Part shown: positions 44,718 to 54,490 of the stretch, piece by piece | Position numbering within the stretch: the first letter of the stretch is position 1 | How the letters are laid out: every line of letters starts with the position of its first letter | NCBI RefSeq assembly: GCF_030408635.1 | Contig: NZ_CP047198.1 | Span: forward strand, 1,860,001 to 1,924,000 | Length of the DNA stretch: 64,000 nucleotides | Source: Corynebacterium coyleae | Lineage (GTDB): Bacteria > Actinomycetota > Actinomycetes > Mycobacteriales > Mycobacteriaceae | Reading direction: 5' to 3' | Program-made: the position numbers and the translations under genes | Notes under the pieces: generated by a model | Told to the model about the DNA's origin: nothing | The model's input: the letters and a program-made list of their open reading frames with translations, nothing else | Database searches by the model: none

Positions 44718-46643
44718 ATGAGCCCTCAGATGATGCCGCGACGGTCGTCGTCGACAAGCAATAAACGCCCCATGCGCGTCCAACGCACACAAGGCGTCTA
44801 CCCCGACGACATGCACCCCGGCCTCGTCCCGGGCATCAGCGTCGAAGAATCACGCCACAACTTCAGCCTGGACAAAGTCGTTTTCGGCGTGACCGCCGCA
44901 GCGATCCTTGCCTTCATCATCTGGGGCGTGACCTCCCCAGAACGGGTCGGCTCGAGCGCCTCCAGCGCACTGTCATGGGGCCTTCGCAACTTCGGCTGGC
45001 TCTTCAACATCGTGCTCGTCGCCTGCGTCATCATCATGGCAGTGCTGGCGTTCTCTCGCTTCGGCAACATCACACTGGGCAAAGACGACGAAGAACCCGA
45101 ATACTCGTTCTTCTCCTGGGTCGCCATGATGTTCGCTGCAGGCATCGGCGTAGGCATCTTCTTCTTCGGCCCCTCCGAACCACTGACCATGTACCTCGAC
45201 CCGCCACCGCTGACCGTCGAGGCCGAAACCGAAGAAGCACTGCACCACGCAATCGCCCAAGCCAACTTCCACTGGGGCCTCTCCCCGTGGGCGCTCTACG
45301 CACTGGTCGGTGGCGCCATGGCCTACTCCTGCTACCGCCGCGGACGACCCACGCTTATGTCGTCGCTGTTTACCCCGGTGTTCAAGCGCTCAGGCCCTTT
45401 CGGCACCATCATCGACATCCTGGCGATCGTGGCCACCCTGTTCGGCACCGCGGCCACGCTGGGTATTTCTACCCTGCAGATCGGCGACGGCATCGCCATC
45501 ATGCGCAGCGGCGACTCCGCCCCCATGGGCGTGCTGCTGACCGTCATGGGCGTGCTCACCATCGGCTTTGTTATCTCCGCCGTCTCTGGTGTGGGCAAAG
45601 GCATCCGCATCCTGTCGAATATCAACATCTCGTTGACGTCGGCGGCCATCCTGTTCATCTTCGCCACCGGGCCAACCCTGCTGCTGGTCAACCTACTGCC
45701 GTCAGGCACCCTGGTCTACGCCGACCGCTTCTTCGACATGGCGTCGCGCTCCTTGTCCTGGGGTGAAGACACCCTCGACTTCCAGTCTGCCTGGACTGCC
45801 TTCTACTGGGCGTGGTGGATCGCCTGGGCACCGTTCGTCGGCATGTTCATCGCACGAATCTCCCGCGGACGCACTCTGCGCCAATTCGCGGTAGTGACCA
45901 CGCTCGTCCCCACCGCCGTGCTCATCTGCGCGTTCACTATCTTCGGTGGCACCGCAATCACCTTCTCCCGCGAAGGCCGCGAAGGCTTCGACGGCACCGC
46001 CACCCCGCAGCAAGTGCTCTTCAACATGTTCGGCGAAATGCCGCTGGCGGAGATCACCCCGTACATCCTCATCGGCATCCTCTCGGTGTTCTTCATCACC
46101 TCCGCAGACTCCGCCTCCACGATCATGGGCTCCATGTCGTCCAAGGGCGACCCCGAGCCGAACAAACTCGTGGTGGTCTTCTGGGGACTGGCCATGATGG
46201 GCATCGCTGTGGTCATGCTGCTCTCCGGCGGCGAAGACGCCCTGTCCGGCCTGCAGTCCCTGACCATCCTGTCCGCAATGCCGTTCTCAGTGGTCATCCT
46301 GTTGCTGATGTACTCGTTTATCAAGGACCTCTCCACCGACCCCATCGCCATCCGCAATTCCTACGCCCGCAACGCGGTGAAGTCCGCCGTCATCCGAGGT
46401 ATCGAAGAATACGGCGACGACTTTGAAATCGTGGTCGAGCCCTCCGCAGCAGGCGAAGGCGCAGGTGCCGAGTTCGATTCCACGTCCGACGAATACACCG
46501 ACTGGTATCGACGCACCGACGAAGAAGGCACCCCCGTCGGCTACGACTACGAAACCGGCGAATGGTCCGACGGCTACCAGCCCGAAGAGGAAGACAGCAC
46601 AACCGCCGAGAACGACGGCGCCGCCGAAGACAACCGCGGCTAG
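44718..46643 (+). CDS. BCCT-family compatible-solute carrier
   Basis: 641 residues with 12 membrane spans, the AAGIGVGIFFFGPSEPL region, the tryptophan segment WAWWIAWAPFVGMFIARISRGR and a long acidic C-terminal tail (about 100 residues). Imports betaine, ectoine or proline with sodium. Position in the gene order recalls C. glutamicum lcoP rather than betP; specificity cannot be read by eye. GGAG before the ATG. A dispersed-motif copy (44747) lies in the N-terminal cytosolic part. Its stop abuts that of the next gene. Confidence 0.92.
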   Translation: MSPQMMPRRSSSTSNKRPMRVQRTQGVYPDDMHPGLVPGISVEESRHNFSLDKVVFGVTAAAILAFIIWGVTSPERVGSSASSALSWGLRNFGWLFNIVLVACVIIMAVLAFSRFGNITLGKDDEEPEYSFFSWVAMMFAAGIGVGIFFFGPSEPLTMYLDPPPLTVEAETEEALHHAIAQANFHWGLSPWALYALVGGAMAYSCYRRGRPTLMSSLFTPVFKRSGPFGTIIDILAIVATLFGTAATLGISTLQIGDGIAIMRSGDSAPMGVLLTVMGVLTIGFVISAVSGVGKGIRILSNINISLTSAAILFIFATGPTLLLVNLLPSGTLVYADRFFDMASRSLSWGEDTLDFQSAWTAFYWAWWIAWAPFVGMFIARISRGRTLRQFAVVTTLVPTAVLICAFTIFGGTAITFSREGREGFDGTATPQQVLFNMFGEMPLAEITPYILIGILSVFFITSADSASTIMGSMSSKGDPEPNKLVVVFWGLAMMGIAVVMLLSGGEDALSGLQSLTILSAMPFSVVILLLMYSFIKDLSTDPIAIRNSYARNAVKSAVIRGIEEYGDDFEIVVEPSAAGEGAGAEFDSTSDEYTDWYRRTDEEGTPVGYDYETGEWSDGYQPEEEDSTTAENDGAAEDNRG

Positions 46644-47822
46644 CTACTTCCCCGCCATGTCCAGCAGGCGGCCAAGCACCGCCTTGCCGTGGCGGCGCAG
46701 CCCGTCGTGCTGGAACTGGTCCGTCTCAAACACCTTCGCACCGATGACATCCGCAGTTTCCAGCGACAGCTCGCGCGGCACATAGATGTCGTCGGTGTAC
46801 ACCGCCGCGTATGCATCGTGGCCGGAATCGAGCCCGGCGTACAGGTTGTCCCAGTCGTCCTTCTTTGCCAACGCCTCTGCCACAGCCTTGAACGGGCGTA
46901 GCTCCGGATCCTCGTCGAATTGGAACGGGAAGATGTGCTCGCCGGTGAGGTAGAACTCCTCGTCGTTAGGGCTGGCGTCCGGCGCGAACCCTGTAAGTTC
47001 GCGGGAGACCCGCTCCGCCGCCCAGTTCGTCGCCCCCGGCACCGTGCCGCCGTAGATCGACTCATGTACCGCCGCATACAGCGGGCCTTTGGCGAAACTC
47101 ACACGCTCCCCCACCGACGCCAAAAAGTCCGTGCGCAGCCTGCCGTTCGGGTGAAACGGCGCCTCAAACAACTGCGCCAGCGACGCGAACCCATCCTCGC
47201 GCCCCAACTCAATGCCGAGGGTGCGCAGGCGCCGCGCGCTCAGCCGCTCTCCGGTGGGCAGCAGCTCCTCCTCCGACTCCAGGTGGCGGCACACCTCACG
47301 GATCGTCCGCTCGGCCTCCGGGTACTGCTCGTTGAACTGCAGATGGCGGTGCTTCAGCTTGGCAAACGTCGCACGGTAGACACCATCCGCGCCCTCGCTT
47401 ATCGACGGCAACCCACCCGTAAACAACGCCCTCCCCACACTCTCCGGGTGCATGGCCAAATAATGCGTCAGGCAGAACCCGCCGAAGGACTGGCCCAGCA
47501 CATCCCACTGCTTCAGCCCCATCTCCTCACGCAAGGCTTCCGCATCGGCGATGATGTCGCTGGCGCGAAGCTGGGTGAGCACGGTGTCGTCGATAAGCGA
47601 AGGCGTCGCGGAATCAACCCTGGTCGAGCGCCCCGTACCCCGCTGATCCAACATGACCACCTGGTAGCCGCGCTCGAGCGCAGTTTCCACCCACTCGAAC
47701 CGCTCACGCGGCGCCGGAAAACCCGGGCCACCCTGCAGGAACAACAACGCCGGGGCATCCGCCTCACCGAAGATGCGGGCGAAGATGGAAAAGCCGCCAC
47801 GGTTCAACACAATTTCACGCAT
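46644..47822 (-). CDS. proline iminopeptidase-like alpha/beta hydrolase (S33)
   Basis: 392 residues. Oxyanion region LQGGPGFPAPR, LDQRGTGRST, and nucleophile elbow GQSFGGF are typical of prolyl aminopeptidases; a His near the C-terminus (GLDSGHDAY) completes the triad. Releases N-terminal proline from peptides. TACAAT six bases before the ATG indicates a leaderless message. Carries two dispersed-motif copies (47397, 47586). Confidence 0.88.
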   Translation of the reverse strand: MREIVLNRGGFSIFARIFGEADAPALLFLQGGPGFPAPRERFEWVETALERGYQVVMLDQRGTGRSTRVDSATPSLIDDTVLTQLRASDIIADAEALREEMGLKQWDVLGQSFGGFCLTHYLAMHPESVGRALFTGGLPSISEGADGVYRATFAKLKHRHLQFNEQYPEAERTIREVCRHLESEEELLPTGERLSARRLRTLGIELGREDGFASLAQLFEAPFHPNGRLRTDFLASVGERVSFAKGPLYAAVHESIYGGTVPGATNWAAERVSRELTGFAPDASPNDEEFYLTGEHIFPFQFDEDPELRPFKAVAEALAKKDDWDNLYAGLDSGHDAYAAVYTDDIYVPRELSLETADVIGAKVFETDQFQHDGLRRHGKAVLGRLLDMAGK

Positions 47823-47828
47823 ACGGCG

Positions 47829-47834
47829 ATTGTA
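47829..47834 (-). promoter_or_regulatory. leaderless -10 of the iminopeptidase gene
   Basis: TACAAT on the minus strand, six bases before the ATG at 47822. Confidence 0.55.
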
Positions 47835-47868
47835 GGAACCGGGGCGAGAGTTTCCACGTCAAATAGTT

Positions 47869-48837
47869 ATGTACGACGGAATGAACATCGAATTCCCGCC
47901 AACCATCGTCAATGCGTCCCAGATGGAACGCGGACAAAACTACCTGCCTGTTAGCAAACAACGCTTCATCCACGAGCGCCACAGCCTGGAACAATGGGCA
48001 GTCCAACTCGCGGCACGACACCACCCGCACAACCAGAAATACGACGTGCCCGCAGCCGTGCGCGCCGTCGTCCACGCGTACGAACGCCCAGGCAGCGTGG
48101 TGTGCGGATTCTCCGCGCTCGCTCTCTACGGATTGCCGTATCTCGTTGAAGGCGCAGACACTACTCTGCGAGCACCCACACCCCAAAAACTCAGCGCTTC
48201 CGCTATACGTCCCTCCGTCGCACGACTCCACGCCCCACACACAGAAACATGGACCCTCACCCACCGCGGTGTGCCCATCCGCGTTTCTCGACCATTACGT
48301 GCAACCGTGCAGGCTCTGCAACAGATTCGACGAGGCGAACACTCGTGGCAGACAGAGCCAATCCCCGGTGTGAGCCCAGAAATGGTCAAGGCTGTACAAC
48401 TTGTCGACTGCGCCCGTCGACACCTCGGACTACAGGCGGAAGACATTCGCGCCAGCGCCCTTCGGCAAATCAATCAACGGTGGCTGTCTCGGGTGCTCGA
48501 TCTGTCCCGTTCAACTGCCGATTCGCCGAAAGAAACCGAACTGCGGTTGCTCCTCCAGCCAGTGGTTCGCAACTACGGCCACACGCTCGTAGAGCAGTAT
48601 CCGCTGACAGTGGGCGGCAAAGCCATTACGACCTTTGATTTTGCCATCCCCGAACTCAAGATCGGGATCATGTTCGACGGCCGACACCACTGGGAGTACG
48701 ACCAACGACAGTTAGATACGTCCATCAACCTCACATCGATGCTTCATGGTTGGACGGTTCCCCGGGCGGGGTCGAAAACCATGCAGCAATGCGTCGAGGT
48801 CGTGGAGAAAACGATCCGGCAGGCGCGTCGGCCCTAG
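47869..48837 (+). CDS. DUF559-type protein with C-terminal nuclease-like fold
   Basis: 322 residues; a second ATG at 47881 is possible. The C-terminal FDFAIPELKIGIMFDGRHHW is the DUF559/VSR-like endonuclease core (Asp, Glu-x-Lys, Asp-Gly). The middle part contains VVCGFSALALYGLPYL, as in AbiEi-like proteins with a transcriptional regulator head. Such genes are common and variable in actinobacteria. Its codons are less G+C-rich than the flanking genes. Role unknown; defence or mobile association is possible. Confidence 0.75.
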   Translation: MYDGMNIEFPPTIVNASQMERGQNYLPVSKQRFIHERHSLEQWAVQLAARHHPHNQKYDVPAAVRAVVHAYERPGSVVCGFSALALYGLPYLVEGADTTLRAPTPQKLSASAIRPSVARLHAPHTETWTLTHRGVPIRVSRPLRATVQALQQIRRGEHSWQTEPIPGVSPEMVKAVQLVDCARRHLGLQAEDIRASALRQINQRWLSRVLDLSRSTADSPKETELRLLLQPVVRNYGHTLVEQYPLTVGGKAITTFDFAIPELKIGIMFDGRHHWEYDQRQLDTSINLTSMLHGWTVPRAGSKTMQQCVEVVEKTIRQARRP

Positions 48838-48883
48838 CGCGATGCAAGATGTTACAAGGCCCACGGTAGCGACCTGGGCAAAG

Positions 48884-48919
48884 TGTAAAACCACGCAGGC
48901 GGTACTGCGTGGTTTTACA
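48884..48919. terminator. 15-bp perfect hairpin between convergent genes
   Basis: TGTAAAACCACGCAG (48884-48898) pairs fully with CTGCGTGGTTTTACA (48905-48919) around a 6-base loop. It carries TTTTACA on the plus-strand exit and the matching sequence on the minus strand, so it should end both the DUF559 gene and lepA. Confidence 0.85.
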
Positions 48920-48937
48920 TCAAACTAGGGCGCCGAA

Positions 48938-50794
48938 CTACTCCTCGTCGGTGGACAGCGCTGCCACGAACGCTTCCTGCGGCACGGTGACCGAACCGAT
49001 GGACTTCATGCGCTTCTTACCGGCCTTCTGCTTCTCCAGCAGCTTGCGCTTACGGGAAATGTCGCCGCCGTAGCACTTCGACAGCACGTCCTTACGCAGG
49101 GCGCGGATGTTTTCACGGGCGATGATCTTCGAGCCGATCGCGGCCTGGACGGGCACCTCGAACTGCTGGCGTGGGATGAGCTCTTTGAGCTTCTTGGTCA
49201 TCTTGTTGCCGTACCACTGGGCGGAGTCCTTGTGCACGATGGCGGAGAACGCATCGACGGGTTCGCCCTGGAGCAGGATGTCCACCTTGACCAGGTCGGC
49301 TTGCTGCTCGCCGGCTTCTTCGTAGTTGAGCGATGCGTAGCCCTTGGTGCGGGACTTCAGCATGTCGAAGAAGTCGAAGATGATCTCGCCGAGCGGCATG
49401 AGGTAGCGCAGCTCCACGCGGTCCTCGGAGAGGTATTCCATGTTCTTCATCTGGCCGCGCTTGGACTGGCACAGTTCCATGGTGGAGCCGACGAACTCCT
49501 GGGGCACGATGATCGTCATGTTCACGATCGGCTCGTACACCTCGGGGATTTTGCCGCCGGGCCAGTCGGACGGGTTGTGCACCATCTGTTCGGTGCCGTC
49601 TTCGGCGATCACGCGGTAGGTGACCGACGGCGCAGTGGAGATCAGGTCCAGGTCGAATTCGCGCTCGAGGCGGGTGCGGGTGATCTCCATGTGGAGCAGG
49701 CCCAAGAAGCCGCAGCGGAAACCGAAGCCCAGGGCGACGGAGGTTTCGGGCTCCCAGGTGAGGGAGGCGTCGTTAAGCTGCAGCTTCTCTAGCGACTCGC
49801 GCAAGGCCGGGAAGTCCTCCTGGGAGACTGGGAACAGGCCCGAGTACACCATCGGCTTCACTTCCTCGAAGCCTTCCAACGGCTCCGAAGCGCCCTTGGA
49901 AGCCCAGGTGACGGTGTCACCGACGCGGGTCTCGCGCACGTCCTTCACGCCGGTGATCACGTAGCCGACCTCGCCCGGGCCAAGCCCCTTGGTCTTCTTC
50001 ATCGTGGGTGAGACCACGCCGATTTCCAGGATCTCGAGCGTGGTGCCGGTGTTCATCATCTGCACCTTCTGGTTCGGCTCGAGGCGGCCGTCCATCATGC
50101 GCACATACGTGACGACGCCACGGTAGGTGTCGTAGACGGAATCGAAAATCAGGGCGCGGGCCGGCGCCTCTGCGCCGTGCTCGGACTCGGGAGCCGGAAT
50201 CAGCTCAACGACGCGGTCGAGCAGTTCCGGCACGCCCTCGCCCGTCTTGCCGGACACGCGCAGCACGTCTTCCGGTTCGCAGCCGATGATGTTGGCGATC
50301 TCCAGTGCATACTTTTCCGGGTCGGCTGCCGGCAGGTCGATCTTGTTCAGCACCGGGATGATCTCCAGGTCATTGTCGATGGCCATGTAGAGATTGGCCA
50401 GCGTTTGGGCTTCGATGCCTTGGGCGGCGTCGACAAGCAAAATTGCGCCCTCACACGCGTCGAGGGAGCGGGCGACCTCGTAGGAAAAGTCCACGTGGCC
50501 TGGGGTGTCGATCATCTGCAACACCATCTCTTCACCCGCGTGCGCGCCGGTCTTGGGCACCCACGGCAGGCGAACGTTTTGGGCCTTGATGGTGATGCCG
50601 CGTTCGCGCTCGATGTCCATGTTGTCGAGGTACTGGTCGCGCATCTCACGCTCGTCCACCACGTTGGACAGCTGCAAAATGCGGTCTGCCAGCGTGGACT
50701 TACCATGGTCGATGTGGGCGATAATGCAGAAGTTACGGATGCGGGCGGGGTCCGTGAACGTATTTTCCGCGAAGTTCGTCGATTTGGCAGCCAT
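48938..50794 (-). CDS. lepA: elongation factor 4 (LepA)
   Basis: 618 residues. GTPase domain with [12 protein letters not shown] and [11 protein letters not shown]-like domains II, III and V, and the LepA-specific C-terminal domain ending near [19 protein letters not shown]. Acts on ribosomes under stress or during initiation. TAAGAT lies nine bases before the ATG (50809-50804). A dispersed-motif copy (50429) encodes LLVDAAQ in the GTPase domain. Confidence 0.97.
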   Translation of the reverse strand: MAAKSTNFAENTFTDPARIRNFCIIAHIDHGKSTLADRILQLSNVVDEREMRDQYLDNMDIERERGITIKAQNVRLPWVPKTGAHAGEEMVLQMIDTPGHVDFSYEVARSLDACEGAILLVDAAQGIEAQTLANLYMAIDNDLEIIPVLNKIDLPAADPEKYALEIANIIGCEPEDVLRVSGKTGEGVPELLDRVVELIPAPESEHGAEAPARALIFDSVYDTYRGVVTYVRMMDGRLEPNQKVQMMNTGTTLEILEIGVVSPTMKKTKGLGPGEVGYVITGVKDVRETRVGDTVTWASKGASEPLEGFEEVKPMVYSGLFPVSQEDFPALRESLEKLQLNDASLTWEPETSVALGFGFRCGFLGLLHMEITRTRLEREFDLDLISTAPSVTYRVIAEDGTEQMVHNPSDWPGGKIPEVYEPIVNMTIIVPQEFVGSTMELCQSKRGQMKNMEYLSEDRVELRYLMPLGEIIFDFFDMLKSRTKGYASLNYEEAGEQQADLVKVDILLQGEPVDAFSAIVHKDSAQWYGNKMTKKLKELIPRQQFEVPVQAAIGSKIIARENIRALRKDVLSKCYGGDISRKRKLLEKQKAGKKRMKSIGSVTVPQEAFVAALSTDEE

Positions 50795-50826
50795 AATTGC
50801 TTCATCTTACGTGTCGCGCGACGCGC

Positions 50827-50832
50827 TAACGT
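50827..50832 (+). promoter_or_regulatory. leaderless -10 of the CPBP gene
   Basis: TAACGT, six bases before the ATG at 50839, in the 44-base gap divergent from lepA. Confidence 0.5.
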
Positions 50833-50838
50833 GTGGGC

Positions 50839-51714
50839 ATGCCAACTGAGTTTCACAGAGCTGGTTTAACGCACCGTTTGCGCAAGCCTGCGTGGTGGCG
50901 TCCGCTCGTCGAGTTCGTGGTGCTTGCTGTGTGCATCGCAGCGTTCACGATGGCGATGGCGGTGCCGATCGGCCTTGCCGCTGGGTTCTACGGGCTGGGC
51001 GATCTTTTCGACGAAACCTCCTCCGACCCGCTTGCCTCCCTGGTGCAGGTGTTGTTCATCGCGGCTTGGCTGCCTGCGCCGTTTATTGCCGCGCGGGTGG
51101 TGGGGCGCAAACCCGGTGCGCTCTCCAGCGTCGAGGGGCGATTCCGCTGGGGCGTTGCCGGGCGCGCGTTCGTGGTGGTCGGCGCGATCTATGGGGCGCA
51201 GGTGCTTCTCGACGCCCTCCCGTTCGGGACCGGCGACCTTTCGCTGAGTCCTCGCGAATGGATGCTGCTCGCCGCCTTTGTCGTCGTCGTCCCGCTGCAG
51301 GCCGCGGCCGAGGAGTACGTCTTCCGCGCGAGCCTGCCGCAGATCCTCGGCCAGTGGATCTCACCTGGCTGGATTTGCTACGGGCTGCCCGCCGCCGTGT
51401 TCGTGGCGTTGCACTTGTACAACTGGATCGGTCTGCTCGACATCGCCATTTTCGCCCTGTGCGCCGCACTGCTGACCTGGCGCACCCGCGGCGTGGAGGC
51501 GGCCGTAGTTTTGCACGCGGTGTCCAACACCATCGTGTTTTCCTACGGCACGCTGGGGTTGACTGATCCAGGCGAAACAGAAATCACCCTGCCCCAAACG
51601 GCCGTCTCCGCGTTGCTCACCATCGGAACGACCGCGCTACTCATGTGGGTGCTGCGCGACGTAGGGAAACATTCGCAGCAAAAAGTGGTTGTTCCATCCC
51701 CCGCGAAGGCTTAG
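50839..51714 (+). CDS. CPBP-family intramembrane metalloprotease
   Basis: 291 residues, about eight membrane segments. Motif 1 AEEYVFR (Glu158, Glu159, Arg163), motif 2 FVALHL (His192) and motif 3 HAVSNT are intact, so the enzyme should be active. Relatives process prenylated CAAX proteins in eukaryotes or act in bacteriocin immunity. ATG 50839 is preferred over GTG 50833 because of TAACGT. Confidence 0.9.
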   Translation: MPTEFHRAGLTHRLRKPAWWRPLVEFVVLAVCIAAFTMAMAVPIGLAAGFYGLGDLFDETSSDPLASLVQVLFIAAWLPAPFIAARVVGRKPGALSSVEGRFRWGVAGRAFVVVGAIYGAQVLLDALPFGTGDLSLSPREWMLLAAFVVVVPLQAAAEEYVFRASLPQILGQWISPGWICYGLPAAVFVALHLYNWIGLLDIAIFALCAALLTWRTRGVEAAVVLHAVSNTIVFSYGTLGLTDPGETEITLPQTAVSALLTIGTTALLMWVLRDVGKHSQQKVVVPSPAKA

Positions 51715-51747
51715 AGTGGCCAGTGACCATAAACCGGAGGTGAAACC

Positions 51748-52242
51748 GTGGCGTTTGAGCGCTTTAAGCGAAAGAGGAAACCCGTCCTCGACCACGGTTT
51801 TACGCTGTTTGGCGATCGACTGACATCCCAGATCCAGCAACGCCGTGGTCGTGCCCCGCAAGTCTCGGTGCGCCCCACCGACTCCGTGTGTCGCAGCATC
51901 TACTACGCCCCGGACATGGACGGCACCGCCGAACCAGGCGAGGTTGTTTGGGTCACCGTCCCTTCACATCCGCCGCGGCAGCGCTCGATCCTGATCGTGG
52001 GCCGCGAGCGCCACGACGTGTTGGGGTTGCTGATCTCCCCCGAGCGGGAACACGAAAACGACGAGCGGTGGTTTGAAATCGGTCCGGGCGATTGGGAATC
52101 CTCCGGCCAGCCATGCTGGGTACGGCTAGACAAGACTCTGGTCGTGCCGGAATCAGACGTGGAACGTCGCGGCACCACCGTCCCGCCACGCCGCTTCCAG
52201 CGGGTGGCCAACACGCTGCGCGAACGCTTCAACTGGTCGTAA
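51748..52242 (+). CDS. PemK/MazF-like protein
   Basis: 164 residues from a GTG with GGAGG six bases upstream. The core EPGEVVWVTVP ... RSILIVGRERHDVLGLLISPE follows the PemK/MazF beta-barrel, with a long actinobacterial C-terminal extension (ERRGTTVPPRRFQRV). No antitoxin gene is adjacent, and a similar gene sits near rpsT in related genomes, so it may be a fixed chromosomal protein rather than an active toxin. Confidence 0.75.
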   Translation: MAFERFKRKRKPVLDHGFTLFGDRLTSQIQQRRGRAPQVSVRPTDSVCRSIYYAPDMDGTAEPGEVVWVTVPSHPPRQRSILIVGRERHDVLGLLISPEREHENDERWFEIGPGDWESSGQPCWVRLDKTLVVPESDVERRGTTVPPRRFQRVANTLRERFNWS

Positions 52243-52252
52243 CTCCAACAGT

Positions 52253-52281
52253 TTGGTTTGTGCAGTTCACACTGTTATTCT
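52253..52281 (+). promoter_or_regulatory. rpsT promoter
   Basis: TTGGTT (52253-52258), a 17-base spacer and TATTCT (52276-52281) form a good sigma-A promoter. The leader to rpsT would be about 150 bases and contains TTGGGT...ACCCAA, which could fold. AAGAGG precedes the rpsT ATG. Confidence 0.55.
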
Positions 52282-52436
52282 TTCGGGGTTGTTCGCATCC
52301 GGCGCTCAATAGGGTGTGCGGTGCTACGCGGACAGGACCTTGGGTTCGCGTTTGATACCCAAAGCACTGCACGCAATGCCCTGCCAGATGCCGCGACATG
52401 TACATGTTCGATTGAGAAACCAAGAGGTATTTCACG

Positions 52437-52700
52437 ATGGCAAACATCAAGCAGCAGAAGAAGCGCGTTCTCACCAACGAGAAGCGTCGTCAGCGCAACA
52501 AGTCCTTCCGTTCCGCTACCCGCACGGAGATCCGTAAGTTCCGTGAGGCTGTGGAGTCCGGCGACAAGGCTGCCGCTGAGGCACAGCTGCGCGTTGCTTC
52601 CCGCAAGCTGGATAAGGCTGTGACCAAGGGCGTCTTCCACCGCAACTCTGCGGCGAACAAGAAGTCCAACATGGCTCGCGCCCTGAACAAGATGGACTAA
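52437..52700 (+). CDS. rpsT: 30S ribosomal protein S20
   Basis: 87 residues, strongly basic: [20 protein letters not shown] and the [18 protein letters not shown] end are typical S20. Binds 16S rRNA early in assembly. Codon use is biased as in highly expressed genes. Flanked by its own promoter and an intrinsic terminator. Confidence 0.98.
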   Translation: MANIKQQKKRVLTNEKRRQRNKSFRSATRTEIRKFREAVESGDKAAAEAQLRVASRKLDKAVTKGVFHRNSAANKKSNMARALNKMD

Positions 52701-52720
52701 TTGCCGTTGTTCACAGGTTG

Positions 52721-52758
52721 ATCCCGCCCAGGTTTATTCGGGGCGGGATTTACTTGTT
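52721..52758 (+). terminator. rpsT terminator
   Basis: ATCCCGCCC (52721-52729) pairs with GGGCGGGAT (52741-52749) around an 11-base loop, followed by the T-rich TTACTTGTTT. Confidence 0.85.
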
Positions 52759-52796
52759 TCTAACGCCGCGTGCGGCCCGACAAAAGAGGAACTTCC

Positions 52797-53822
52797 GTGA
52801 AAATTAAAAAGCGTGCGGTTGCGGCCGCGCTGACGTTTAGCCTGATGGCATCCCCTGCAATCGCTCCAGAGGCGAAGGCTGCAGACCCGTCCGTTTCGGC
52901 ATCCGTGGATGCAGCTGAGCTCGTTTCGGCATTGTCGAAACTCCTTCCGATGAATAACCCGCAGGTCAAGCAGGCGCTTGGCGTGTTGACGTTGATCATC
53001 GCCGGTATTTTGGTAGCGGTGCCGATGGCGGAAGCGGGGTCGTCGATACGCAATGGCGCCGTGGGCGACAAGGCTCCGGGCAAGCACACGCGCCGCATCG
53101 TGGTGGATGGCACCTCGCGCTCCTACGATGTGGTCCTGCCGTCGAACTACTCCGAGGGCGTCGCCTACCCGGTGATTCTTGGTTTTGGTGGCTGGCAGCA
53201 CACCGCAAGCCAGACGCGTGACTACCAGAAGTTCGAGACCGCAATCGACAACACGATTGTGATCTACGCGCAGGGTGTTGACAACGCGTGGGCTGGAGCG
53301 CCGTATGCCCGCACGTCGCTGAATGAGGACATCGCCTACACGCGCGCCATTATCGACGACGCCGCCACCCAGTACGGCGCCGACCCGAACCGTGTCGTCG
53401 CAGCCGGCCTGTCCAACGGCGGCGGATTTGCGGCCGCACTTGCCTGCCACGCCCCCGACACCGTCAAGGCGGTCGCCTCCGTCGCTGGTGCGTTTTACAA
53501 CCCGACCGTGACCGGCTGTACCTCCGGATCGGTGCCCACGCTGATCATGCACGGCACCAACGACAACGTAGTGGGATACAACGGCGGTATCCGGCACGGT
53601 GCGTTCTACGAGTCGGTGGATAGCGTCATGCGCACCATGGCCTCGAAGAACAAGTGCTTGGGCACGACCACCCGTTCGCGCTCCGACAACGTGACCACGT
53701 TTGAGGCGCAGGGCTGCGACGCGGCCACGCGCGTGGAGCGCATCGAGGGTGGCATCCACACCTGGTTCACCGACCCGAGCGCAACCGCCCACACGGTGCG
53801 CTTCCTCCTGCCCTACCTGTAA
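52797..53822 (+). CDS. secreted esterase of the PHB-depolymerase/LpqC family
   Basis: 341 residues from a GTG preceded by AAAAGAGG. Signal peptide at about 1-28; a hydrophobic stretch at about 60-80 may be a membrane anchor. Alpha/beta hydrolase core: nucleophile elbow GLSNGGG, Asp in MHGTNDNVV, His in EGGIHTWF. Related proteins cleave polyesters or feruloyl/acetyl esters; the native substrate is unknown. A TACGC-type dispersed motif lies at 53039-53051. Confidence 0.85.
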   Translation: MKIKKRAVAAALTFSLMASPAIAPEAKAADPSVSASVDAAELVSALSKLLPMNNPQVKQALGVLTLIIAGILVAVPMAEAGSSIRNGAVGDKAPGKHTRRIVVDGTSRSYDVVLPSNYSEGVAYPVILGFGGWQHTASQTRDYQKFETAIDNTIVIYAQGVDNAWAGAPYARTSLNEDIAYTRAIIDDAATQYGADPNRVVAAGLSNGGGFAAALACHAPDTVKAVASVAGAFYNPTVTGCTSGSVPTLIMHGTNDNVVGYNGGIRHGAFYESVDSVMRTMASKNKCLGTTTRSRSDNVTTFEAQGCDAATRVERIEGGIHTWFTDPSATAHTVRFLLPYL

Positions 53823-53840
53823 ACGGCGAGCCGTTTACAG
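53817..53840. terminator. hairpin spanning the esterase stop codon
   Basis: CTGTAAACGG (53817-53826) pairs with CCGTTTACAG (53831-53840) around CGAG. The stem includes the stop codon of the esterase gene and lies five bases from the stop of the convergent LysE gene, so it can serve both. There is no T run. Confidence 0.65.
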
Positions 53841-53845
53841 GGCGG

Positions 53846-54490
53846 TTAGAGCGCCAGCGCCCCGCGCACGATCAAGGTCAGGCCGACGATAACGAAGAAC
53901 GCGCCTGCACCGATGTCGATGTAGGGGCCGGCGCTCAGGAACTTGCGCCGCACCCGCTGGGTAGAGATCACCTGGACGAAGACGGCGAACAGGACGAAGG
54001 AGCTCAGCCACAGCGCAAACGTCACGATGAGGGCGGTGCTCAGGCTGGGGCTGGGCGGCAGCAGTGGGGCGATCATGGCGGACAGCGCGATGACGATCTT
54101 GGGGTTGGCGAGGTTCGTTGCTAAGCCACGCATGTATGCAGAGCGCACCGTGCCGAGCCGCTGCTCCGCCTCTTCGAGGGTCATTGGTGGGTTGTGCCGA
54201 TCCGCGAGACCACCACGAACGTTGCTCGCACCCATCGCGATCAGCACTGCACCACCCACCAGTTGGACGTAGGTCAGCGCGTCTGGGAACGCGTTGAGCA
54301 GCGCCGCAGCGCCAAAGACAGTGAGCGCGCACCACATGAGCACGCCAGTTTGGATGCCGATGGCGGTTGCCCACCCGTGGCGGCGCGAGCGCGTCGCTGT
54401 GCGGGTAATCAGCACCACGTCGGGACCTGGCGCGGCGGCACCGATGACGTTGAGGCCGATGATGACGGCGAGATCTCCCGGCGCGATCAT
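53846..54490 (-). CDS. LysE/RhtB-family amino acid exporter
   Basis: 214 residues, six membrane segments. APGPDVVLITRTA near the start is the family signature, as is the LATNLANPK loop. Exports an amino acid or related metabolite; specificity unknown. Start overlaps the holA stop by four bases, so it belongs to the end of the leftward com operon. Confidence 0.9.
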   Translation of the reverse strand: MIAPGDLAVIIGLNVIGAAAPGPDVVLITRTATRSRRHGWATAIGIQTGVLMWCALTVFGAAALLNAFPDALTYVQLVGGAVLIAMGASNVRGGLADRHNPPMTLEEAEQRLGTVRSAYMRGLATNLANPKIVIALSAMIAPLLPPSPSLSTALIVTFALWLSSFVLFAVFVQVISTQRVRRKFLSAGPYIDIGAGAFFVIVGLTLIVRGALAL

